Part shown: positions 1-4,516 of the stretch, piece after piece
Numbering within the stretch: the stretch's first letter is position 1
Layout of the letters: each line of letters starts with the position of its first letter
NCBI GenBank assembly: GCA_014384515.1
Contig: JACNFS010000031.1
Span: forward strand, 1-5,686
Origin: Dehalococcoidia bacterium
Lineage (GTDB): Bacteria; Chloroflexota; Dehalococcoidia; GIF9; UBA5629
Direction: 5' to 3'
DNA: 5,686 nucleotides
Notes under the pieces: model-generated
The model's database searches: none
Told to the model about the DNA's origin: nothing
The model's input: only the letters and a program-made list of their open reading frames with translations
Made by a program: the position numbers and the translations under genes

Positions 1-158
1 CAATTATGTGTTTTCTCCATTTCGTGTTAAGCGAAATCAGCCTATCCCAGATAAGGATTTCGTCTAAAGCCAAAACGTCGGTTAGTCTTGCTTTACACCA
101 AACCATGGTTTTCTTAACACCACGCCCTTTCGACTATGAAATTCCCCGGATAGGAAGC

Positions 159-389
159 TTAGAGTTCTGGATGCTGGGCGGTAACTTGCTCCACCTGCTC
201 AATAAGTCTGTCCAAGTTTGAGGCAGCCAAGGATAGCCCTAGCTGTTTTAGTTCGGTATAGTCTAATCCTCTGAATAGTCGTTGCCCGGCCACCAGTGCC
301 ATCTCATCGTAGATAGCTGGCCATTCCTTTCCCCGCCGTTCTACACAGAAGAGAATGAACTCGCCAAGTTGTGCGTCCGGAGAATTCAT
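159..389 (-). CDS. Small uncharacterised protein, 76 aa
   Basis: I cannot assign a function. The product is a compact, probably alpha-helical soluble protein with a well-mixed composition: an N-terminal segment containing GEFILFCVERRGKEWP, a middle part (YDEMALVAGQRLFRGL), then an amphipathic C-terminal helix (LDRLIEQVEQVTAQ). There is no signal peptide or membrane segment. It resembles short hypothetical proteins I associate with Chloroflexota genomes, but that is recollection and not a search result. I prefer the ATG at 389. In-frame TTG codons at 404 and 398 would add a few hydrophobic residues, and neither choice has a strong Shine-Dalgarno sequence (a GGGG lies 4 nt before the ATG). It ends with TAA at 159-161. 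It is transcribed divergently from the sigma-factor operon. Protein-like composition over its whole length argues for a real gene, while the plus-strand ORF over the same bases looks like a shadow. Confidence 0.62.
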   Translation of the reverse strand: MNSPDAQLGEFILFCVERRGKEWPAIYDEMALVAGQRLFRGLDYTELKQLGLSLAASNLDRLIEQVEQVTAQHPEL

Positions 390-499
390 AAGCCCCAATA
401 ACAATAAACGCTCTTTGACTCACAATGTTACAGGAATTAGGCCTTAGCTCCATAACCAACCTCAAAACCAGCGACCCGCGAATGGTATTATAAAGGACT

Positions 500-519
500 T
501 GTAACAAAAGCTCGGTTTT
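500..519 (+). repeat. Dispersed intergenic 20-bp repeat, copy 1
   Basis: TGTAACAAA-A-GCTCGGTTTT matches the minus strand of 4181-4200 at 19 of 20 positions. Both copies are intergenic. By a simple random-sequence estimate, a 20-bp match with one mismatch is unlikely by chance in a window this size (well under 1 in 100). The role is unknown: it could be a regulator binding site, part of a transcript end (it finishes in a T run) or a relic of a repeat family. Confidence 0.6.
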
Positions 520-547
520 TCTGTTTACTAATATAGAGAAAGGAGAA

Positions 548-622
548 GCGGCAAGCTGGAGAAGGAGGTCTAGTTATTCAGTTTCCTAGTGCATTGCCGC
601 AGTTATGGTTGTCAAGACCTCC
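548..622 (+). promoter_or_regulatory. Candidate structured leader: two interleaved inverted repeats
   Basis: GCGGCAA at 548-554 is perfectly complementary to TTGCCGC at 594-600, and GGAGGTCT at 564-571 to AGACCTCC at 615-622. The order A-B-A'-B' permits either an H-type pseudoknot or two mutually exclusive hairpins in a transcript leading into the sigma-factor gene. The B arm contains the Shine-Dalgarno-like GGAGGT, so B' acts like an anti-Shine-Dalgarno strand. Each arm pair alone could occur by chance in 5.7 kb, so the case rests on the arrangement and location. I recognise no known riboswitch class. Confidence 0.35.
562..569 (+). promoter_or_regulatory. Perfect Shine-Dalgarno-like octamer without a usual start codon
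   Basis: AAGGAGGT is fully complementary to the consensus 3' end of 16S rRNA, yet no ATG, GTG or TTG follows within 5-12 nt. An ATT at 576 would open a 24-codon frame, and the nearest GTG (589) is 19 nt away. It lies over 100 nt before the sigma-factor start, so it does not serve that gene directly. It could belong to a leader peptide or a structured RNA, or be chance in a purine-rich stretch. Confidence 0.35.
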
Positions 623-706
623 CACATCGTTATGTCAATGGAATAATTGAAGCTGGAACGGCCAAACTGTTAAACTCTAGTGGACGGGATTCTTCGCGGA
701 TTGGAT

Positions 707-1255
707 ATGCACGTACAACAGTCACAGGATTGGCTGATCCAGCGAGCAGTTGAGCGTGATCAAGCAGCATTTGCTACCCTATATGATAGTTATATGGACC
801 GAGTCTACAGACATGTTTATTACAGGGTATCCAATCAGATTGATGCTGAGGATATCACCCAGGAGGTTTTCATAAGAGCCTGGAAAGCTATCAATAAGTA
901 CAAAAGGACAGGAGCGCCGTTTGTGACCTGGCTACTTGCGATTGCACACAATTTAATAGTCGACCACTACAGAGCCAGAAAGAACCTCGTCTCTCTGGAG
1001 GAGGCGGAAGCCTCCAATCAGACTGCTGAGGCAAGCCCAGAGGCAATGGCTGAGGCCAGCCTTACCAAGGACTATGTTAGACGTGCTGTGTTGAAACTCA
1101 AAGGGGAAAAGCAAAAGGTTATCCTAATGCGCTTCATTGACGGTCTCAGCTATGGGGAAATCGCCAAGGTGTTGAACAAAAGCGAGGGAGCAGTCAGGGT
1201 AATACAATGTAGAGCCCTCAACGACCTAAGACACATGCTAATGTGGAGTGAATAG
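707..1255 (+). CDS. ECF-type RNA polymerase sigma factor (sigma-70 family)
   Basis: The product directs RNA polymerase to a specific promoter set in response to a signal. Counting from the ATG at 707 (182 aa), sigma region 2 spans about residues 21-91, with LYDSY, the core-binding/-10 stretch DAEDITQEVFIRAW (46-59) and WLLAIAHNLIVDHYRARK. A short acidic linker follows, then region 4 at about 122-177, with QKVILMRFIDGLSYGEIA and a helix-turn-helix ending near GAVRVIQCRAL for -35 recognition. There is no region 1 or 3, as expected for the ECF class. A GTG at 680 in the same frame would add nine residues; neither start has a good ribosome binding site. I prefer 707 because family members usually begin just before a segment like DWLIQRAVERD. 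The next gene starts 6 bp after the stop, so the two are almost certainly co-transcribed, and that gene is the likely regulator. Target genes cannot be told from this window. Confidence 0.93.
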   Translation: MHVQQSQDWLIQRAVERDQAAFATLYDSYMDRVYRHVYYRVSNQIDAEDITQEVFIRAWKAINKYKRTGAPFVTWLLAIAHNLIVDHYRARKNLVSLEEAEASNQTAEASPEAMAEASLTKDYVRRAVLKLKGEKQKVILMRFIDGLSYGEIAKVLNKSEGAVRVIQCRALNDLRHMLMWSE

Positions 1256-1261
1256 GCGGCA

Positions 1262-3130
1262 ATGAAGAAAGAAGACATAATTGCCAACTGCATAGACGAG
1301 ATTCAAGCCGGCAAGTGTACCTTGGAAGATTGCCTGGCCAGATATCCCAGCCTCAGCGATGAGCTACGACCGCTGCTCAAGATCGCCATGGGCATTCAAC
1401 CTGAAGCGGCAACTCCATCCCCACAGTTCAGACAGCGCGCCAGAATCCGCTTACTTCAGGCAATGCAAGCCCCGGCAGCTAACCGCGGACGCGCGGGACT
1501 GGACATATTCGGTTGGCTCAAACCACCAGCACCGGGAAGAAGGCTGAGTTATGCTTTGATTGTTGCCACTGTTGTATGGGCATTAATTGTTGCCGGCGGC
1601 ACCACCGTACACGCTTCTCAGGATAGCCTGCCTGATGACACCTTGTACCCGGTAAAGACAGCAGTTGAAAACCTCCGGCTTGCTGTTGCGCGGACTCCTG
1701 AAGCCAGAGCCAGTCTACATTTAGAACTGGCCGAGCGTCGCGTCCAAGAAGTAGCTGCCCAATCAAGCCTGGGAAGAACAATGAGTACTTCTGCCTTGGA
1801 AGAGGTTGCTGTACAGACTGATGCTGCCATTAGAGAGATAGGCAGCATACCGCCAGAAGATAGCAAGGCTTTGGTGGGTGAACTTTCGAAATCTACCGTT
1901 AACCAGCAGGTAGCACTAGGTCAAATCTCAGAAGCAGCGCCCGAAGCCGCTCAGCAAGCGCTACAGCAAGCTCTTGATGCAGCGCGGCGCGGGAATCTGA
2001 TAGCCAAGGTGGCCCATGGCAATCCGGCTTGTCTCAGCAGTTTGCCTTCGGTATCGGATGAGAAACTGGAAGCAGCCTATTTCGAGCTTGAGGGTACTTT
2101 GCTTAGCGCTGAAGGTGGGACCTGGAACGTAGGCGGGCTGCTGCTCAAGAACGTCAATTCACCCCAGGGAACTCCTCCCATAGGTAGCAGGGTGGACATA
2201 GAAGGCCTTGCCCAAGCTGACGAAATATTCATTAGCAAAATTGAATATGAAGAGGAGATAGACGATCAAGTTAGGATTGAGGGGGTTTTTGGGGGTACGA
2301 GTTCAGATGGAACAGTCTGGTATGTCGGCGGCCTCTCCATTGGCCAGCCCCAAAACATTATTCCCCCTCCGCAGGGAAAACAGGTAGAGCTTGTGGGTAT
2401 TATTCAGAACGGTGCCTTTATTGTCTCCAAAGTTGCAACTGAGGAGGCCAAAAAAGGAAGGGTTGAAATCAGCGGGGTCCTGGTTGGGGTAAATGTCGAC
2501 GAAAGTACTATTGCTGTAGAGGTCGCCGGTGCTCAAGTCACTATAAATATCAGCAAAGCAGTCATCAAAGGCGCGGATGGACAGCCGTTGACATTGCTTG
2601 ACCTGGAGCCACTGGTAGGGAGAGATACCAAAGTTGCCCACCCCTACGTGAAAGATGGTCTCCTTTATGCCAAAGAGGTCTATGTAGATGTAGAGCAGGA
2701 AGCAAGACCGGCTGATGAGGAGCGGGATGATGAAGAGGATAAGGACAAGGGCAAGCAGAAGGAAGAGGGCGAGGATGAGGAGCAGGAGGAGGATAAGGTC
2801 AAGGACAAAGGGAAGGATAAGGATAGGGGCAAGGACAATGGTGTGGATGAGGACCAGGAGCAAGCTGATGATGAGGAGCAGCAGGAGGAGAAAGATAACG
2901 CCAAGGGTGAGAGCGACGACGAGGGGCAGGCTGATGATGAGGAGCAACACCAGAACCAGGATAAGGATGAGAACCAGCAGCAGGAGCAGGACGCTGAGGA
3001 GGAGCGTAACACGCGGCGATGGTGGAACTGGTGGCAGCATCATGACAACGATGAAGAGTTGAATGATAATGAGGAGGATGAGGCAAAGGGCAAGGATAAG
3101 GGCAAGGACAAAGAGAAGGGGAAGCCATAA
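1262..3130 (+). CDS. Single-pass membrane protein with DUF5667-like and DUF5666-like regions and a polyampholyte tail; putative sigma-factor partner
   Basis: 622 residues. Residues 1-70 form a cytoplasmic helical segment (CLARYPSLSDELRPLLK, then PSPQFRQRARIRLL) typical of proteins encoded next to ECF sigma factors in Chloroflexota. After R93-R94 a hydrophobic span (about 96-113) is the only membrane segment. Residues 114-250 match my memory of DUF5667 (HASQDSLPDDTLYPVK, then helices rich in Ala and Glu). Three beta-rich repeats resembling DUF5666 follow at about 275-330, 336-392 and 399-475, each opening with a strand such as FELEGTL, VRIEGVF or VEISGVL. Residues 476-622 are nearly all D, E, K, Q, N and G, with a tryptophan island (RRWWNWW, 585-591). 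Positive residues before the span predict an exposed C-terminus. The ATG at 1262 follows the sigma stop by 6 bp, with only a weak AGGCGG/GGAG upstream. Anti-sigma activity is inferred from position and topology; no catalytic motif is visible. An adhesive or ion-binding role for the tail is speculative. Confidence 0.9.
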   Translation: MKKEDIIANCIDEIQAGKCTLEDCLARYPSLSDELRPLLKIAMGIQPEAATPSPQFRQRARIRLLQAMQAPAANRGRAGLDIFGWLKPPAPGRRLSYALIVATVVWALIVAGGTTVHASQDSLPDDTLYPVKTAVENLRLAVARTPEARASLHLELAERRVQEVAAQSSLGRTMSTSALEEVAVQTDAAIREIGSIPPEDSKALVGELSKSTVNQQVALGQISEAAPEAAQQALQQALDAARRGNLIAKVAHGNPACLSSLPSVSDEKLEAAYFELEGTLLSAEGGTWNVGGLLLKNVNSPQGTPPIGSRVDIEGLAQADEIFISKIEYEEEIDDQVRIEGVFGGTSSDGTVWYVGGLSIGQPQNIIPPPQGKQVELVGIIQNGAFIVSKVATEEAKKGRVEISGVLVGVNVDESTIAVEVAGAQVTINISKAVIKGADGQPLTLLDLEPLVGRDTKVAHPYVKDGLLYAKEVYVDVEQEARPADEERDDEEDKDKGKQKEEGEDEEQEEDKVKDKGKDKDRGKDNGVDEDQEQADDEEQQEEKDNAKGESDDEGQADDEEQHQNQDKDENQQQEQDAEEERNTRRWWNWWQHHDNDEELNDNEEDEAKGKDKGKDKEKGKP

Positions 3131-3178
3131 GGACGGGGGACGAAAAGCGGGGTGATGATGAGGGTGAGGCAGATTAGA
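2687..3178 (+). repeat. Purine-rich low-complexity tract encoding the charged tail
   Basis: The plus strand is overwhelmingly purine, built from irregular GAT/GAG/AAG/CAG codon blocks. A 17-bp exact direct repeat, GCTGATGATGAGGAGCA, occurs at 2864-2880 and 2930-2946 (66 bp apart) and encodes ADDEEQ in both. Its core TGATGATGAGG recurs at 3153-3163, beyond the stop codon. The KGKDKGKDK-type block appears near 516-520 of the protein and again at its end. This pattern fits growth by slippage and local duplication. The tract stops abruptly after about 3178. Confidence 0.8.
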
Positions 3179-3360
3179 GAAGTATTTCGGAAGATGGCCA
3201 CATTCACACTGTGGCGAAATCTGTGCCGCTTAAGCCAACTGTGTCAAAGTGTCTCCGGTCTAGAAGGAGCAGGTCTAATCGACGGACATCGAACAGTCCC
3301 ACGACCGGGAAAACGAGGCAAAGTCTCAGACAGAACAAGGTCAACGGCATTGCTATCGGC
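3131..3360. other. Convergent gap between the sigma-partner gene and the zinc-ribbon gene
   Basis: No gene is convincing here. Positions 3130-3174 read as RTGDEKRGDDEGEAD in the frame one base behind the upstream gene and look like a displaced end of its tail. The remainder includes a bulged hairpin at 3184-3220 and a 13-bp sequence (3289-3301) shared, inverted, with 4418-4430. Two overlapping plus-strand ORFs (from 3152 and 3211) lack ribosome binding sites and run into the opposite-strand gene, so I do not call them. No classical terminator with a long T run is visible in either direction. Confidence 0.5.
3184..3220. terminator. Bulged hairpin in the convergent gap, possible transcript end
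   Basis: The outer arms ATTTC(G) at 3184-3189 and (C)GAAAT at 3215-3220 enclose inner arms GCCACA (3197-3202) and TGTGGC (3210-3215) with a 7-nt loop and an unpaired GAAGAT segment on the 5' side. The position, between two convergent genes, suits a bidirectional transcript end, but no T run follows on the plus strand and only a weak T-rich stretch on the minus strand. It may equally be an unrelated structured element. Confidence 0.3.
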
Positions 3361-3819
3361 CTATTTGTGCGCCTTTTTGAGGCATTTCCTAGCTATGCCT
3401 GAGATGAGCGTGGATAGGGACTGAAATCGGCCGGCCAATTCTTTGAGGCGGATCCCCTTTGCATGACTTGTCAAATCAAGATTCTCGGTAACGGGATCCC
3501 ATGTGTAATTCGGGTGGACACCCAATGGAAATTCAATGGGAGTCGATAAGACTGGTTGTTCAGCGGTATCGGGCCTGCTTTCGATTTCCGGTGATGACCC
3601 AATACCCATTCCAATTGGCTGACGCCATATGGCGCCATCATCCTCGACTATGGGCTTGCCGGCAAGTGTCCATTCTTGTCGGCAACTGTGGCAATAAGCG
3701 TGACCTAGCAAGTCTATATCAGTGGTTCCGCCGCATATCGGGCAGGGAGAAAGTAACTCCTTCAGCCTGGGCACTTCAGTGGCCTCGGCCGCTCGACTTT
3801 CAACTTCAACCGCTCCCAT
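3361..3819 (-). CDS. Zinc-ribbon protein of unknown function, 152 aa
   Basis: The protein has one clear motif: a four-cysteine zinc ribbon with C26-P-I-C29 and C43-H-S-C46, separated by 13 residues with the usual GG after the first knuckle (CPICGG) and YCHSC at the second. Before it is a Glu/Ala-rich helix (about 5-23). After it comes a proline- and glycine-containing middle (60-112) of low predicted order, then a basic helical C-terminus (about 118-152) ending in ARKCLKKAHK. No signal peptide, membrane span or enzymatic motif is visible. Zinc ribbons of this size often bind nucleic acid or protein partners; the basic tail fits that, but the role is inference. The start is well supported: the minus strand carries GAGGAGG ending 8 nt before the ATG at 3819. 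The gene converges on the sigma operon and diverges from the PLP enzyme gene, with a long upstream region of its own. Confidence 0.78.
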   Translation of the reverse strand: MGAVEVESRAAEATEVPRLKELLSPCPICGGTTDIDLLGHAYCHSCRQEWTLAGKPIVEDDGAIWRQPIGMGIGSSPEIESRPDTAEQPVLSTPIEFPLGVHPNYTWDPVTENLDLTSHAKGIRLKELAGRFQSLSTLISGIARKCLKKAHK

Positions 3820-3827
3820 TGTGTGTT

Positions 3828-3834
3828 CCTCCTC
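3828..3834 (-). promoter_or_regulatory. Strong ribosome binding site of the zinc-ribbon gene
   Basis: On the minus strand the sequence reads GAGGAGG, 8 nt before the ATG at 3819. It is the best Shine-Dalgarno site with correct spacing in this window. It fixes the start codon and is the main reason to believe the gene rather than the overlapping plus-strand ORFs. Confidence 0.8.
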
Positions 3835-3864
3835 AATCTGTTTAATTCAGCAGTCAGCACGGTG

Positions 3865-3900
3865 TAGCGAGAACGATGCCAGAATACAATTGGCTCGCTA
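3865..3900. promoter_or_regulatory. Bulged inverted repeat upstream of the zinc-ribbon gene
   Basis: TAGCGAG at 3865-3871 pairs perfectly with CTCGCTA at 3894-3900, and inside it GCCA (3878-3881) pairs with TGGC (3891-3894); the C at 3894 can serve only one stem. A 5'-side bulge (GAACGAT) separates the stems. It lies 45 bp upstream of the zinc-ribbon start, where an operator or 5'-UTR structure would be expected. Its layout resembles the hairpin at 3184-3220 on the other side of that gene. Confidence 0.4.
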
Positions 3901-4180
3901 TTGCCTGCTACTACCGCCTCCCTCCATGACCGACCCCGCTCATTTGACTAACGGGAATAGGACAGAAAAGTCACAACCATTGTTTACTCAGTTGCGATAC
4001 ACAATCTTAAGTCGAAATTTGTCCTTATCGCTCTCCAAGCCCAAACTTACGTTACACCAAGTACCAGAAACACAAGAAGAAAACCAGAGACGCAAGCAAG
4101 AAACTACCAAGTATAGCCACAAGCTCTTTGTTCATTTGTTAACTCTTCGCGGCCCTCTGGCTTTCAAAGCATATAACGAG

Positions 4181-4200
4181 AAAACCGAGCATTTGTTACA
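4181..4200 (-). repeat. Dispersed intergenic 20-bp repeat, copy 2
   Basis: The minus strand reads TGTAACAAA-T-GCTCGGTTTT, matching 500-519 at 19 of 20 positions in inverted orientation. Part of it (TAACAAATG on the minus strand) recurs 57 bp away at 4133-4141. A shorter look-alike, ACCGAG then TTTGT, lies at about 4456-4466. All are outside confident genes. Confidence 0.6.
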
Positions 4201-4383
4201 CATCAACGCTTAACTAACCGAAATGGCAGCGGCTCACCTGGGTATGCCCTATTGCATTTGAGCAGACTACAGAAACCGTGGAAACCCTGACTAGCAAATC
4301 GACGAATTATCCAGTAAGCCTGGACAAGCCTTGCGATTTCGCCATCCGTCGTTTGAGGCTCACCGGGGGACTTTTCACGACGA

Positions 4384-4412
4384 TTGATAAGGATAACCGT
4401 TGGTGCTACCAT
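4384..4412 (+). promoter_or_regulatory. Candidate housekeeping promoter of the PLP enzyme gene
   Basis: TTGATA (4384-4389, 5 of 6 to the -35 consensus) is followed after exactly 17 bp by TACCAT (4407-4412, 4 of 6 to the -10 consensus), with a TG one base upstream of the -10 (extended -10). Transcription would begin near 4419, leaving a leader of about 98 nt before the ATG at 4517. The start would fall in the 13-bp sequence shared with 3289-3301, which could be an operator or a coincidence. Confidence 0.4.
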
Positions 4413-4498
4413 GTTGATGGGACTGTTCGAGAAGGCAGGGCAGATTCAGCAAAGACCGAGTTTGTGTATCAGTAGTTTCCATATCGGAGAAACTGGTC

Positions 4499-4505
4499 AA
4501 GGAGG
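4499..4505 (+). promoter_or_regulatory. Ribosome binding site of the PLP enzyme gene
   Basis: AAGGAGG lies 11 nt before the ATG at 4517 and runs into GGGAG, which gives a 9-nt spacing. This supports 4517 as the true start. Confidence 0.7.
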
Positions 4506-4516
4506 GAGCACCCAGG

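Larger units (their letters stand above)
390..706. other. Divergent intergenic region upstream of the sigma-factor operon
   Basis: This stretch lies between the small minus-strand gene and the sigma factor. Promoters for both directions should lie here, but I see no convincing -35/-10 pair. TTGTCA at 609-614 followed after 16 bp by TATGTC is the best plus-strand candidate and is weak. A GGAAC at 655-659 resembles the -35 element of many ECF promoters, which would suggest autoregulation, but no matching -10 lies at the right distance. The region also contains the dispersed 20-bp repeat at 500-519, a perfect Shine-Dalgarno-like octamer at 562-569 and two interleaved inverted repeats at 548-622, listed separately. 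Confidence 0.6.
3820..4516. other. Long divergent intergenic region (697 bp)
   Basis: No gene can be supported here. A plus-strand ORF (3722-4213) lacks a ribosome binding site, overlaps the zinc-ribbon gene and has an unconvincing, Ser/Thr/Lys-rich sequence. A plus-strand ORF from GTG 4278 to 4475 (65 aa, ending in AKTEFVYQ) has a somewhat protein-like second half but no ribosome binding site, and the candidate promoter for the next gene lies inside it. A minus-strand ORF (4203-4412) overlaps it. What the region does hold: a bulged hairpin (3865-3900), a repeated CATTTGTTA (4133-4141 and 4190-4198), the second copy of the 20-bp repeat (4181-4200) and the promoter at 4384-4412. It could include a decayed gene or an unrecognised small RNA. 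Confidence 0.5.

Noticed and set aside
32..62. CGAAATC/GATTTCG inverted repeat near the left edge
   Set aside because: It is only 7 bp with a 17-nt loop, is AT-rich, has no T run and no adjacent gene is visible. It is within chance expectation.
589..753. Frame from GTG 589 containing RIGYARTT, reminiscent of the N-terminus of serine recombinases
   Set aside because: It overlaps the sigma-factor start in another frame, ends after 54 codons and shows no catalytic serine context or other recombinase motif. The likeness is a short coincidence.
2303..3043. Long minus-strand ORF with an extremely hydrophobic Leu/Ile/Val-rich product that looks like a multi-span membrane protein
   Set aside because: It is the antisense of GAT/GAG/AAG/CAG-rich codons of the charged tail, which automatically give Leu, Ile and Val codons. 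It has no ribosome binding site, and the plus-strand gene has recognisable domains.
3085..3091. AAAGGGC heptamer in the X XXY YYZ register, a possible programmed -1 frameshift site in the tail
   Set aside because: After a -1 slip the new frame meets TAA at 3097-3099, long before the tail-like continuation at 3130. No such heptamer lies between 3100 and 3130, so a past indel explains the continuation better.
3152..3424. Plus-strand ORFs from 3152 and 3211 after the sigma-partner gene
   Set aside because: There is no ribosome binding site, both overlap the end of the opposite-strand zinc-ribbon gene, and neither product resembles anything I recognise.
3722..4213. Plus-strand 163-codon ORF
   Set aside because: It begins inside the well-supported minus-strand zinc-ribbon gene, has no ribosome binding site and its composition shows no domain-like pattern.
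4278..4475. Plus-strand 65-codon ORF starting at GTG, and the overlapping minus-strand ORF 4203-4412
   Set aside because: Neither has a ribosome binding site. The plus-strand product is mildly protein-like, but the best promoter for the PLP enzyme gene lies inside it. It could be a gene remnant, but I cannot support it.
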